Assembly: GCF_002902085.1 (NCBI RefSeq)
Contig: NZ_PPQR01000031.1
Location: forward strand, 1-36,079
Length of the DNA stretch: 36,079 nt
Reading direction: 5' to 3'
DNA from: Staphylococcus simiae
GTDB taxonomy: Bacteria; Bacillota; Bacilli; Staphylococcales; Staphylococcaceae
Under the pieces are notes generated by a model. That model saw only the letters and a list, made by a program, of their open reading frames with translations. It searched no databases and was not told the DNA's origin. The translations under genes and the position numbers were made by a program. Positions within the stretch are counted from its first letter, which is position 1. Every line of letters starts with the position of its first letter. Below are positions 7,953-17,040 of this stretch, piece by piece.

Positions 7953-8314
7953 AAAACTTTACTTTGTTGTAAATAACTAACATGATATTTATCTGCTAAT
8001 ATTGCTAAATAATGTAATAAAGTTGAATAAGGAATAGCATCTGCTACATGACGTTGTTTTAAATCCTGTGCCTTTCTTTTTTCTTCCTCAGTTGCAAGCG
8101 TCTTGAAATACCCCCACATGTGATCGTAAGCATTAATAACACTGCCAGTCGAAGGAGATAGCAGAAGTGCTTGATGAATCAACTGTTCTAGTTCAGTTAA
8201 TGATATATTTGTTTTTAAACGTTGACGTATGTCATTGTAATATTGTTGGCTATGTAATAACACATGATATTTTTCCTCTCGCCATAGTTTTTCAACAAGA
8301 CCACGCTCTTTCAT
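7943..8314 (-). CDS. DUF1722 (YbgA-like) protein
   Basis: 123 residues, mostly helical. The pattern fits the YbgA/DUF1722 domain: an N-terminal LLHSQQYYNDI, a central AYDHMWGYF (about 62-70), then a charged helix EEEKRKAQDL and the C-terminal IPYSTLLHYL. The family is found alone or fused to DUF523, and its biochemical role is not established. The ATG at 8314 is preferred over the GTG at 8323 because TTAGGAG lies about 8 bases before the ATG. The gene is divergent from scrA and ends inside the terminator of the SSR42-like RNA. Confidence 0.75.
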   Translation of the reverse strand: MKERGLVEKLWREEKYHVLLHSQQYYNDIRQRLKTNISLTELEQLIHQALLLSPSTGSVINAYDHMWGYFKTLATEEEKRKAQDLKQRHVADAIPYSTLLHYLAILADKYHVSYLQQSKVLKK

Positions 8315-8397
8315 TATAATCACTCCTAATAAATGACATATTTATGAATTTATTAAAACCATGATATAAGTGTTTGTGAAAAATTACAAATAGAGTA

Positions 8398-8453
8398 TTG
8401 CAAATATTAATGGAACCGGTTACAATTATAATGAAAAAAGATGGAACCGGTTC
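8398..8453 (+). promoter_or_regulatory. scrA promoter with two GGAACCGGTT operators
   Basis: A sigma-A promoter TTGCAA (8398-8403), 17-base spacer, TACAAT (8421-8426) precedes scrA. Two palindromic sites TGGAACCGGTTA (8411-8422) and TGGAACCGGTTC (8442-8453) lie 31 bp apart, about three helical turns. One covers the spacer and -10 box, the other the first transcribed bases. This fits a LacI-type repressor such as ScrR. No regulator gene lies beside it, so control would be in trans. Confidence 0.75.
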
Positions 8454-8469
8454 TAATAGGAGGCAAAAC

Positions 8470-9912
8470 ATGGACTATAATAAATCCGCTGAAGAGATAC
8501 TAAAGGCCATTGGTGGAGAAGAAAATTTAGATGCGATGGCACATTGTTCAACACGTTTACGTTTAGTGTTAAATGATGAAAGTAAAGTTGATGAACAAGC
8601 ACTAAGCAATTTAGATGTAGTAAAAGGGACATTTTCAACAGGTGGCCAATACCAAATTATTATTGGTGCAGGTACTGTTAATAAAGTGTTTGCAGAGTTA
8701 GAAAAATTAACTGGTAAAGAAGCTTCGACGACTTCTGATGTTAAAGCGCAGTCAGCTAAGAATATGAATCCATTGCAACGTTTTGTTAAAATGCTGTCAG
8801 ATATCTTTGTACCTATCATTCCAGCTATCGTTGCTGGCGGTTTATTAATGGGTCTAAACAACATTTTAACAGCTAAAGATTTATTCTTTGCAGGTAAATC
8901 ACTGATAGATGTTTATAGTCAGTTTGCAGGTTTAGCTGACATGATCAATGTTTTTGCGAATGCACCATTTACATTATTACCTATATTGATTGGTTTTAGT
9001 GCTGCTAAACGCTTTGGTGGTAATCCATTCCTAGGTGCTGCGTTAGGTATGATTTTGGTACACCCTGGATTAATGAGTGCTTACGATTTTCCGAAAGCTG
9101 TGGAAGCGGGCAAATCAATCCCTTATTGGGATGTATTAGGATTACACATTAATCAAGTAGGCTATCAAGGTCAAGTATTACCGATGTTAGTAGCTGCTTA
9201 TATTTTAGCTGTTATTGAGAAAAGTATACGTAAAGTTATTCCAGCAGTATTAGATAATTTGCTAACACCATTATTGTCAATCTTTATTACAGCATTCTTA
9301 ACATTTTTATTTGTTGGACCAATCACAAGACAATTAGGATATTGGTTATCTGATGGATTAACTTGGTTGTATGAATTTGGTGGAGCCATCGGAGGTTTAA
9401 TTTTTGGTTTATTATATGCACCAATAGTAATTACAGGTATGCATCATAGTTTTATTGCAGTTGAAACCACGCTGATTGCTGATGCTGCTAAAACTGGTGG
9501 CTCATTTATCTTCCCAATTGCAACAATGTCTAACATGGCACAAGGTGGCGCAGCTATTGCAGCATTCTTTATTATTAAGCAAAATAAAAAGCTTAAAGGT
9601 GTAGCATCTGCAGCAGGTATTTCTGCAGTATTAGGTATTACAGAGCCAGCAATGTTTGGTGTTAACTTGAAATTAAGATATCCATTCATCGGAGCGATTA
9701 TTGGCTCAGGTATCGGTTCAGCTTATATTGCTTTCTTTAAAGTAAAAGCAATTGCCTTAGGAACAGCTGGTATACCAGGATTTATCTCAATCAATCCAGT
9801 GCATTCAGGTTGGTTACATTACTTCATTGGAATGATTATTTCTTTCACTATTGCAATCGTTGTGACGTTTGTATTATCTAAGAGAAAAGCAAATAAAGAA
9901 ATAACAGAATAA
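8470..9912 (+). CDS. scrA: PTS sucrose transporter, EIIBC component
   Basis: 480 residues, the S. aureus ScrA length. The EIIB domain (about 1-85) has the phosphocysteine motif AHCSTRLR with Cys26. The EIIC membrane domain (about 105-475) has the glucose/sucrose-family features, including the GMHHSF segment and the ITEPAMFG motif. It imports sucrose (possibly another disaccharide such as trehalose) with phosphorylation. There is no EIIA domain, so it would use the glucose-type EIIA of another protein. The ATG at 8470 follows AGGAGG by 6 bases; the longer upstream frame runs through the promoter and operators and is rejected. The hydrolase scrB is not adjacent. Confidence 0.88.
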   Translation: MDYNKSAEEILKAIGGEENLDAMAHCSTRLRLVLNDESKVDEQALSNLDVVKGTFSTGGQYQIIIGAGTVNKVFAELEKLTGKEASTTSDVKAQSAKNMNPLQRFVKMLSDIFVPIIPAIVAGGLLMGLNNILTAKDLFFAGKSLIDVYSQFAGLADMINVFANAPFTLLPILIGFSAAKRFGGNPFLGAALGMILVHPGLMSAYDFPKAVEAGKSIPYWDVLGLHINQVGYQGQVLPMLVAAYILAVIEKSIRKVIPAVLDNLLTPLLSIFITAFLTFLFVGPITRQLGYWLSDGLTWLYEFGGAIGGLIFGLLYAPIVITGMHHSFIAVETTLIADAAKTGGSFIFPIATMSNMAQGGAAIAAFFIIKQNKKLKGVASAAGISAVLGITEPAMFGVNLKLRYPFIGAIIGSGIGSAYIAFFKVKAIALGTAGIPGFISINPVHSGWLHYFIGMIISFTIAIVVTFVLSKRKANKEITE

Positions 9913-9917
9913 TATAG

Positions 9918-9967
9918 AAAAAGGTATTACAGAACAAAGTGAACAACTTCAACTGTAATACCTTTTT
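9918..9967. terminator. Terminator of scrA
   Basis: A perfect 15-bp stem (9918-9932 with 9953-9967) with a 20-base loop and U-rich 3' end, a few bases after the scrA stop. The A-rich left side means it could also serve the converging CorA gene. Confidence 0.85.
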
Positions 9968-10069
9968 AATTTAGCTATAGGGTTCTCTATATTTTAGGAC
10001 TGATAAATAAAAAGAAAACAATTTAAAATGATTAGGTATCAGTCCACTTTGGGATAAAACCAATTATCG

Positions 10070-11014
10070 TTATAACTTTTGTTTACGCCACAAGAAAATA
10101 CTAACAATTACTACAAGAATTAACGAAATACCTACAACAATTAACCAAGATACATAACTATGATCGTCTATTGGTAAAGGGACGTTCATACCAAAGAAAC
10201 TAAAGACTAAAGTTGGTAAAGTAAGCAGTACCGTGAATAACGTTAATGTTTTCATAATCGTATTCATATCATTAGATAGTAGTGATGCATATGATGTTGT
10301 AATACTTTCTAAGATACGTTGATGTAACTCGGTAGTTTCAATAGCTTGGTTATTTTCAATGATTAAATCTTCTAGTAATTCTTCATCTTCTTCAAAGCGT
10401 TTAATAGCAGGTAATCTAAATAACTTTTTAATAATCGTGTCATTACCTTTTAATGCAGCTAAGAAATAAACTAAACTTTTTTCAACTTCCATTAATTTAA
10501 ATAATTGTTTGTTGGTTATGTTGTTTTTTAATTCTTTTTCGATGCGAATTCTACTCTTATTTAGTAAGCGTAAATTACGATTATAATGATTGGAAATAGT
10601 GATTAAGATTTCTAAAGCAAAACGACTGTGATATTTCAAATTAATATCTCGACGTGAAAAATTCTCTAAAAATTCATTCTCAGCATCACAAACTGTCATA
10701 ATAATACCATTACCAATAATAATCCCAAGTGGCATGGTTACAAATGATAAGACACTACGATTGGTTGAGTTGATCATAGGCAAGTCAATAATAATTAATG
10801 AATAACCAGAATCTTCATCGTATTCAATACGTGCACTTTCTTCTGAATCAAGTGGATCTCGAATGAAATCTTCAGGGATATTATATTGCTCTATAAGCAT
10901 TTCAATTTCTTCACGTTCTGGTTCTACAACATTAATCCATGATGCAGTATGATCAAGGGGCGTTTCAATAATATGTTTATCTACATCTTCTGAATGTCTG
11001 AATGAAGTAATCAT
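10070..11014 (-). CDS. CorA-family divalent-cation channel
   Basis: 314 residues. A long cytoplasmic N-terminal part with a helical stalk is followed by two C-terminal membrane helices (about 252-274 and 288-309) separated by the signature FFGMN (GMN at 275-277). The basic end RKQKL fits the family. CorA proteins form pentameric Mg2+ (sometimes Co2+/Ni2+) channels. The GMN is intact, but the next residues are VPLPIDD rather than the usual MPE-type loop, so the exact ion is uncertain. It is 41 bases downstream of the TetR gene, same strand, probably one transcript. Confidence 0.85.
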   Translation of the reverse strand: MITSFRHSEDVDKHIIETPLDHTASWINVVEPEREEIEMLIEQYNIPEDFIRDPLDSEESARIEYDEDSGYSLIIIDLPMINSTNRSVLSFVTMPLGIIIGNGIIMTVCDAENEFLENFSRRDINLKYHSRFALEILITISNHYNRNLRLLNKSRIRIEKELKNNITNKQLFKLMEVEKSLVYFLAALKGNDTIIKKLFRLPAIKRFEEDEELLEDLIIENNQAIETTELHQRILESITTSYASLLSNDMNTIMKTLTLFTVLLTLPTLVFSFFGMNVPLPIDDHSYVSWLIVVGISLILVVIVSIFLWRKQKL

Positions 11015-11055
11015 AATTTATAAGTCCTTTCTTAAAGGTTAACAATTAATGCAAA

Positions 11056-11685
11056 TTATTCTTTTGATTGTAATTCAACATGTGATTTATGTAAACGATT
11101 TTTAGCCATAATACGTAAAGGTCCATTGAAAACAATATTATGGATATGTTTAGCTAACTCATCTACAGAAATTGGTTGGTCGTCTAGTACCCAATATTTG
11201 ATGATTGAAATCGTAGCTCCCGAGACATAACTATAGAAATACATTTCGGGAACACCACCAACAGTGTGATCGATACTTATATATTTTTGCATATTTTTTC
11301 TGATATGTTCGTTAATTTTTAATTCTAGTTGACTCGTACGCTCAAGTTGTAAAATTGTATGGTAAAATTCTAAATTATTATGAATATGTTGGAAAATATT
11401 TTTCAAGACATTATTCACAAATTCGTTAGCAATGTCTTCAACACTAGCACCTTGTAATTCGTTAAATTTAGTATAACTTGATAATTCTGCAATGTACTCA
11501 TCTTCCATATCTGCTAGTAACATATATTTATCTTCATAGTGTAAATAAAAAGTACCTCGATTGACATCAGCACGCGTTGTAATATCACTGATGGTTATTT
11601 TATCTAGATCTTTTTCCTGTAGTAATTTAGTAAATGCTTTTTTTATTGAAGATTTTGTTTTTCGTACACGTCTATCTTCTTTCAA
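11056..11685 (-). CDS. TetR-family transcription regulator (TTG start)
   Basis: 209 residues from a TTG start at 11685, which has a perfect AGGAGG nine bases upstream. The longer frame to 11751 runs through that site and the operator and is rejected. The N-terminal helix-turn-helix is clear: ITISDITTRADVNRGTFYLHY at about residues 31-51. The C-terminal domain carries a putative ligand-binding region ending with the hydrophobic helix SYVSGATISIIKYWVLD (about 145-161). It is divergent from a YhgE-type membrane protein and upstream of the CorA gene. It probably represses the divergent gene and itself. The inducer is unknown. Confidence 0.85.
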   Translation of the reverse strand: MKEDRRVRKTKSSIKKAFTKLLQEKDLDKITISDITTRADVNRGTFYLHYEDKYMLLADMEDEYIAELSSYTKFNELQGASVEDIANEFVNNVLKNIFQHIHNNLEFYHTILQLERTSQLELKINEHIRKNMQKYISIDHTVGGVPEMYFYSYVSGATISIIKYWVLDDQPISVDELAKHIHNIVFNGPLRIMAKNRLHKSHVELQSKE

Positions 11686-11706
11686 AAATAAAAACCTCCT
11701 CATAAA

Positions 11707-11731
11707 TGAACAATTTGTCACAAAATGTTCA
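11707..11731. promoter_or_regulatory. Putative TetR operator 1
   Basis: A 25-base inverted repeat, arms TGAACAATTTGT and ACAAAATGTTCA around a central C, matching at 11 of 12 positions, just upstream of the TetR start. Its half-site CAAAATGTTCAA recurs as CAAAATATTCAA at 11799-11810. Confidence 0.6.
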
Positions 11732-11760
11732 ATAACAAACGGCTGAGCCAAAATTGTGTA

Positions 11761-11813
11761 TTGTATATTCTTATTTACATATTATAATAAACAACGTGCA
11801 AAATATTCAACAC
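11761..11813 (+). promoter_or_regulatory. Promoter of the YhgE-type gene with second operator
   Basis: TTGTAT (11761-11766), 16-base spacer, TATAAT (11783-11788). An imperfect 18-base palindrome GTG..CAC (11796-11813) covers the predicted transcription start and shares its half-site with the palindrome at 11707-11731. This fits TetR-type autoregulation and divergent repression. Confidence 0.6.
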
Positions 11814-11839
11814 ATTGTCTAATAAGGAGGTACAAATAG

Positions 11840-13117
11840 ATGAATATATTTAAAAATAAATTACTATGGATAGCGCCAATAGCTATTATGCTTATTTTGG
11901 TTATCTTTTCTATCGCGTTTTATCCAGCATATAATCCAAAACCTAAAGATTTACCTATTGGTATTATGAATAATGATAAAGGTACGACTATTCAAGATAA
12001 AGATATCAATATTGGTAAAAAAATAGAAGATAAATTAATGGATAGTGACTCAGATAAAATCAAATGGGTTAAAGTTGATAATAAAAAAGATTTAGATAAA
12101 GATCTTAAAGATGAAAAAATTTATGGTGTTGCTATTTTCGATAAAGATTTTTCTAAAGATGCAATGAGTAAAACACAAAAAGTCGTTATGGATAGTAAAA
12201 AAGAAGAAATGAAAGAAAAAGTAGAATCTGGAGAAATTCCTCCACAAGTCGTTCAACAAATGCAAAAGAAAATGGGTAATCAAAAAGTTGACGTTAAACA
12301 AGGTCAATTTAAAACAATTGTTAGTGAAGGCTCAAGTATGCAAGGTTCACAAATTGCGACTTCTGTATTAACAGGCATGGGGGATAACGTTAATAATCAA
12401 ATTACTAAACAAAGTTTAGATACTTTGAAAAAACAAAATGTTAAAGTTAACGCTGCTGATATTGATGGCATTACTAACCCAGTTAAAATTGACAATGTTA
12501 AAGTTAATAAAGTTAAAGATCATCAAGCAGGTGGTAATGCGCCATTCTTAATGTTTATGCCAGTTTGGATGGGTTCAATTGTTACATCAGTACTATTATT
12601 CTTTGCATTTAGAACAAGTAATAATATTAAAATTCAACATAGAATTATTGCTTCAGTAGGACAAATGCTATTCGCAGTTATTTCTGCATTTGCAGGTAGC
12701 TTTGCTTTCATCTACTTTATGAAAGGTGTATTAGGTTTTGATTTTGAACATCCAAATCGCATCGCTACGTTTGTGGCATTAGCATTATTAGGATTTGTTG
12801 GCTTAATCTTAGGTGTCATGGTATGGTTAGGCTTGAAATCAGTACCAATCTTCTTCATTCTTATGTTCTTTAGTATGCAATTAGTGACTTTACCAAAAGC
12901 AATGCTTCCAGAAGGTTATCAAAAATATGGTTATGACTGGAATCCGTTCACTCACTATGCGGGAACTGTTCGAGAAATTGTATACTTAAATCATCCAATT
13001 GAGTTAAATAGTACAATGTGGATGTTTATCGGATTTATGATTTTTGGTGCAGTATCAAGTTTAATTTCTGCTATAGTTAGAAAACATAGTAATAAACGTA
13101 CAGAAGTACCATCATAA
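11840..13117 (+). CDS. YhgE/Pip-type ABC-2 membrane protein
   Basis: 425 residues. A single N-terminal membrane helix (about 8-29), then a large charged extracytoplasmic region to about residue 235 beginning with the family's DLPIGIMNNDKG, then about five membrane helices (about 236-412). This layout is that of YhgE/Pip-like and ABC-2-type exporter permeases (cf. S. aureus EsaA-type and phage-infection proteins, which are longer). The substrate is unknown and no ATPase is adjacent. Control by the divergent TetR suggests an inducible export or stress role, possibly against membrane-active compounds. AAGGAGG supports the start. Confidence 0.78.
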   Translation: MNIFKNKLLWIAPIAIMLILVIFSIAFYPAYNPKPKDLPIGIMNNDKGTTIQDKDINIGKKIEDKLMDSDSDKIKWVKVDNKKDLDKDLKDEKIYGVAIFDKDFSKDAMSKTQKVVMDSKKEEMKEKVESGEIPPQVVQQMQKKMGNQKVDVKQGQFKTIVSEGSSMQGSQIATSVLTGMGDNVNNQITKQSLDTLKKQNVKVNAADIDGITNPVKIDNVKVNKVKDHQAGGNAPFLMFMPVWMGSIVTSVLLFFAFRTSNNIKIQHRIIASVGQMLFAVISAFAGSFAFIYFMKGVLGFDFEHPNRIATFVALALLGFVGLILGVMVWLGLKSVPIFFILMFFSMQLVTLPKAMLPEGYQKYGYDWNPFTHYAGTVREIVYLNHPIELNSTMWMFIGFMIFGAVSSLISAIVRKHSNKRTEVPS

Positions 13118-13138
13118 AAAATAATATAGTTTTTATTG

Positions 13139-13179
13139 ACTCTATCGAAGTGCATGGTCACTTTGATAGAGTTTTTTTA
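13139..13179 (+). terminator. Terminator of the YhgE-type gene
   Basis: A 14-bp stem with one G-T pair (13139-13152 with 13159-13172), 6-base loop and a run of eight T. Confidence 0.9.
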
Positions 13180-13342
13180 ATATATTCATTGTTTAAAATT
13201 GTTCGTATATGCTAATTTTCCATTAAATTAGTGAAATAATAAGAAAAAAATAAGCAAAAACGAGAAAAAGTAAGCGTTTTCTATATAAAATTTTATCTTT
13301 TTGTTTTAAAATGAACATAAATGAAAAAGAGGAGAGATGGAT

Positions 13343-14122
13343 ATGACAATTTTAGATAAATTTAAATTGAATGATAAAGTGGCAATTGTCACAGGGGGCG
13401 CTTCAGGTTTAGGTAAAGCAATGGGGCTTGCATTAGCAGAAGCGGGTGCTAATTTAGTTATCGCAGATATGAATTTAGAAGTTGGTCAACAAACGGCACA
13501 AGAATTTGAACAAGCTACGGGTAATAAAGCAATAGCATGTAAGGTAGATGTAACAAATGAAGATGAAGTTAATGCCATGGTTAAAGAAACTATGGATACA
13601 TTTGGACATATTGATATTTTATTTAATAATGCAGGTATTAATGAACATGTTGATTTTGAAGATATGCCTTATGAACGCTGGAAAAAGACGATGGATGTAA
13701 ACTTAAATAGTATGGTATTAGTTACTAATGCTGTAGGTAAAGTCTTCCGCGAGCAACAAAGTGGTGTTATTGTCAATACATCATCTATGTCAGGTATTAT
13801 AGTTAATACGCCACAACCACAAGCAGCATATAACACATCTAAAGCTGCTGTTATTATGCTAACAAAAAGCCTAGCAAATGAATGGGCAAAACATAATATT
13901 CGTGTTAATACGATTGCCCCAGGTTACATGAAAACTGAATTAACTAAAGATTATTTTGCACAGGGTGGAGAAATGATCGATACTTGGATGAATATGACAC
14001 CAATGCAACGTCCTGGTGTACCTGAAGAATTACAAGGTGCAGCATTGTATTTAGCGTCAGATGCATCATCATTTGTCACAGGATCAGTTGTAACAGTAGA
14101 TGGTGGTTATACAGCACTATAA
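13343..14122 (+). CDS. Short-chain dehydrogenase/reductase
   Basis: 259 residues, classical SDR length. Cofactor motif TGGASGLG at 17-24, NNAG at 95-98, catalytic S150, Y163 and K167 (YNTSK), and the PG motif after IRVNTIAPGY. The acidic residue after the second strand (AD near 43-44) favours NAD over NADP. The closest remembered relatives are sugar-acid or polyol dehydrogenases (gluconate 5-dehydrogenase, KduD type), but the substrate cannot be read from sequence. The ATG at 13343 is preferred because GGAG lies 8 bases before it, whereas the ATG at 13337 would be only two bases from that site. Its promoter region contains AT-rich sequence only. Confidence 0.85.
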   Translation: MTILDKFKLNDKVAIVTGGASGLGKAMGLALAEAGANLVIADMNLEVGQQTAQEFEQATGNKAIACKVDVTNEDEVNAMVKETMDTFGHIDILFNNAGINEHVDFEDMPYERWKKTMDVNLNSMVLVTNAVGKVFREQQSGVIVNTSSMSGIIVNTPQPQAAYNTSKAAVIMLTKSLANEWAKHNIRVNTIAPGYMKTELTKDYFAQGGEMIDTWMNMTPMQRPGVPEELQGAALYLASDASSFVTGSVVTVDGGYTAL

Positions 14123-14195
14123 AATAGTTAAAGCGAACAAACTGTAACGAAAGAGCTTGAGACAAAATGTATTTTACACTTAAATTTAAGCATTT

Positions 14196-14262
14196 GGCAG
14201 TAACTGTCTGGTTTTCAAAATGTTGATAAATCACCATTTTGAAAACCTAGTCAGTCTGCCGG
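14196..14262 (+). repeat. CAGTAACTGTCTG hairpin repeat, copy A
   Basis: Conserved CAGTAACTGTCTG (14198-14210), then a perfect 13-bp stem (14210-14222 with 14235-14247) around the loop TTGATAAATCAC, then CAGTCTGCCGG. Copies lie at 19726-19800 (minus) and 24182-24245. The stem sequence differs with compensatory changes. Confidence 0.8.
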
Positions 14263-14310
14263 GGTGGAAGGGACCCAACACAAAAAAACTGGTTATCTGA
14301 AATAGGTTTA

Positions 14311-14368
14311 CAGTTTATTAATTCATAATAAACTGCATAAGATTTTCTAGCTATCAAGATAGCAGAAA
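14311..14368. repeat. Two tandem hairpins
   Basis: CAGTTTATTA/TAATAAACTG (14311-14320 with 14326-14335) is a perfect 10-bp stem. The second (14344-14368) has TTTCT-A-GCTATC against GATAGC-AGAAA. They sit inside the composite repeat and resemble the inner variable stems of the CCCCAAC module. Confidence 0.65.
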
Positions 14369-14389
14369 CTCTAACATGCAATGCAGGGA

Positions 14390-14440
14390 CCCAACATAGA
14401 AAAACTGGTTATCCAGTTTTTTCATGCCATGCAAGTTGGG
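14390..14440 (+). repeat. CCCCAAC/GTTGGGG hairpin repeat, copy 2
   Basis: Outer CCCAAC (14390-14395) and GTTGGG (14435-14440), with an inner stem GAAAAACTGG/CCAGTTTTTTC (14399-14408 with 14413-14423) and ATGCCATGC before the right arm. Confidence 0.75.
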
Positions 14441-14500
14441 CAAGGGACCCGTCATCAAAAATCCATGTGTGGATTTTACATTAATGTGCAAGATGGGCAT

Positions 14501-14545
14501 CTACGAAATAAATTTTATATAAAATTTATTTCTGTCCCACTCCCC
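14501..14545 (-). repeat. GGGAGTGGGACAG palindromic module, reverse copy
   Basis: On the minus strand it reads GGGGAGTGGGACAGAAAT followed by a long AT-rich palindrome and TTTCGTAG. Related copies: 15151-15195 and 19675-19719 (plus strand). Confidence 0.7.
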
Positions 14546-14670
14546 TTTGTTACAGTTTAATTTTTATGCGTTTTAAAAATAATTGCATGAGAGCATCTTT
14601 TACTTCGTAAGATTGTCACTGTTATAATTTAAATAATGATTTATAATGTAGTAGTGAGGGAGGATTGAAG

Positions 14671-15087
14671 ATGCGTAGACTATTATATTCGTTTCTTTTC
14701 TATATGATAATTGGTTTAGTCAGTGGTTTCTATTATCGAGAATTAACAAAGGCATATGATTTTACAGGGGATACACAGTTATCACTAGTACATACACATA
14801 CACTGATTTTAGGTATGTTCATGTTTTTACTTATCATACCACTAGAAAAATTATTCAAATTAACAAGTTATTATCTATTTAACTGGTTCTTTTATGTTTA
14901 TCATATCAGTGTCATTACTACTATTGGATTGATGTTAATTAAAGGCTCATTCCAAGTGACAGGCAAAGCATATTCACCTGAAGCGTTAGCCGGGTTTGCT
15001 GGTATTGGACATACAGGTATGCTAGCAGCATTGTTATTGTTATTCTTTTTACTTAGACAAGCGATTATTAAAGAACCGCGTGATTAA
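14671..15087 (+). CDS. DUF2871 four-helix membrane protein
   Basis: 138 residues with four predicted membrane helices (about 4-22, 44-61, 71-90 and 108-127). Histidines fall in or next to helices: VHTHT at about 40-44, YHIS near 77-80 and GIGHTG near 111-116. The layout fits the DUF2871 family. Membrane histidines of this sort bind haem in some small membrane proteins, but that is inference only. Start at ATG 14671, 7 bases after GGGAGG; the TTG at 14665 is too close to that site. The gene stands alone between repeats and iruO. Confidence 0.72.
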   Translation: MRRLLYSFLFYMIIGLVSGFYYRELTKAYDFTGDTQLSLVHTHTLILGMFMFLLIIPLEKLFKLTSYYLFNWFFYVYHISVITTIGLMLIKGSFQVTGKAYSPEALAGFAGIGHTGMLAALLLLFFLLRQAIIKEPRD

Positions 15088-15150
15088 TTAAATAGCGTTA
15101 ATAATTAAAATAAATAACTTTGAGATTAAGTCAAAATGATCTATATGTAT

Positions 15151-15195
15151 GGGAGTGGCCTGAAATGATTTTTTATAAAAATTATTTCTGTCATA
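15151..15195 (+). repeat. GGGAGTGG palindromic module, diverged copy
   Basis: GGGAGTGG (15151-15158) followed by a 12-bp stem GAAATGATTTTT/AAAAATTATTTC (15162-15173 with 15177-15188) and TGTCATA. It may also act as the terminator of the DUF2871 gene. Confidence 0.6.
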
Positions 15196-15300
15196 GACTC
15201 TAAACATAGTAGTTGCATTTAAGATTTAGTCTCTTTTTTTATGTTTGCAAATAACAAGATGATGCAGTGTGCTTTATTTTCCTTTACTTATAGAGCGTAG

Positions 15301-16399
<1,099 letters not shown>

Positions 16400-16429
16400 C
16401 AGGAATGTCAGATAAATTATGGAGATTAT

Positions 16430-16831
16430 ATGATTATAATTAAGAATAAGATACCAAGTGTAAATGACTATTGTGAATTGAGAAAGAATGCTGGTATGAG
16501 TCCTAAAACGCCACAAGCAGCTGAAAAAGGGTTGCCGAATGCGTGTTATACCGTCACAATATACGATGACGCTGCATTAATTGGTATGGGAAGAATCATT
16601 GGTGATGGCGGTACAGCATTTCAAATTGTTGATATTGCCGTAAGAAAAGATTATCAAGGACAAGGTTATGGACATACGATTATGGAACATATTATGACTT
16701 ATATCAAAGATGTGGCAGTAGAGAGTACGTATGTGAGTTTAATTGCTGATTATCCTGCTGATAAGTTGTATGAAAAGTTTGGTTTTAGACCTACTGAACC
16801 ATACTCAGGTGGTATGTATATTAAATATTAA
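16430..16831 (+). CDS. GNAT-family N-acetyltransferase
   Basis: 133 residues. Acetyl-CoA binding motif A is visible as IAVRKDYQGQGYGHTIM (about 69-85; Q/RxxGxG/A as QGQGYG). The C-terminal motif LYEKFGFRP (about 113-121) is typical. The substrate cannot be predicted. Start ATG with ATGGAG 5 bases before it. It follows iruO by 30 bases with no terminator between, so it is probably co-transcribed and iron-regulated, though its link to iron is unknown. Confidence 0.82.
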   Translation: MIIIKNKIPSVNDYCELRKNAGMSPKTPQAAEKGLPNACYTVTIYDDAALIGMGRIIGDGGTAFQIVDIAVRKDYQGQGYGHTIMEHIMTYIKDVAVESTYVSLIADYPADKLYEKFGFRPTEPYSGGMYIKY

Positions 16832-16966
16832 TATTGTAATTTGTTAGTACTTGGGATACAAAATCATAAATGATGACAATATCTTTGAAATAAATGATGT
16901 AGCGCTAACTTTATGAAATAATGTCGTATTAATATAATCATTTATATGACCGATAATGATAATAAT

Positions 16967-17019
16967 TAAGCTCCCAATAAGGCAAACACTAGAAGTGTGA
17001 TTGCTTTATCGGGAGCTTA
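16967..17019. terminator. Bidirectional terminator
   Basis: A 19-bp stem with two G-T pairs (16967-16985 with 17001-17019), between the converging GNAT and dehydrogenase genes. U-rich sequence follows on the minus strand. Confidence 0.85.
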
Positions 17020-17040
17020 TTGTGTGTATATTGTTAAATA

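Larger units (their letters stand above)
14123..14670. repeat. Composite of structured intergenic repeats
   Basis: About 420 bases bounded by an inverted repeat AAACTGTAAC (14139-14148) and GTTACAGTTT (14549-14558). Inside are, in order: a CAGTAACTGTCTG hairpin (14196-14262), a truncated CCCAAC module (14274-14297), hairpins at 14311-14335 and 14344-14368, a full CCCAAC/GTTGGG module (14390-14440), a segment repeated near 24264-24303 (14452-14490), and a GGGAGTGGGACAG palindromic module in reverse orientation (14501-14545). No gene is seen. The remainder to 14670 holds the DUF2871 leader. Confidence 0.75.

Noticed and set aside
16952..16970. GATAATGATAAT sequence resembling a Fur box
   Set aside because: It runs into the bidirectional terminator and has no promoter or gene start beside it; likely chance in AT-rich DNA.
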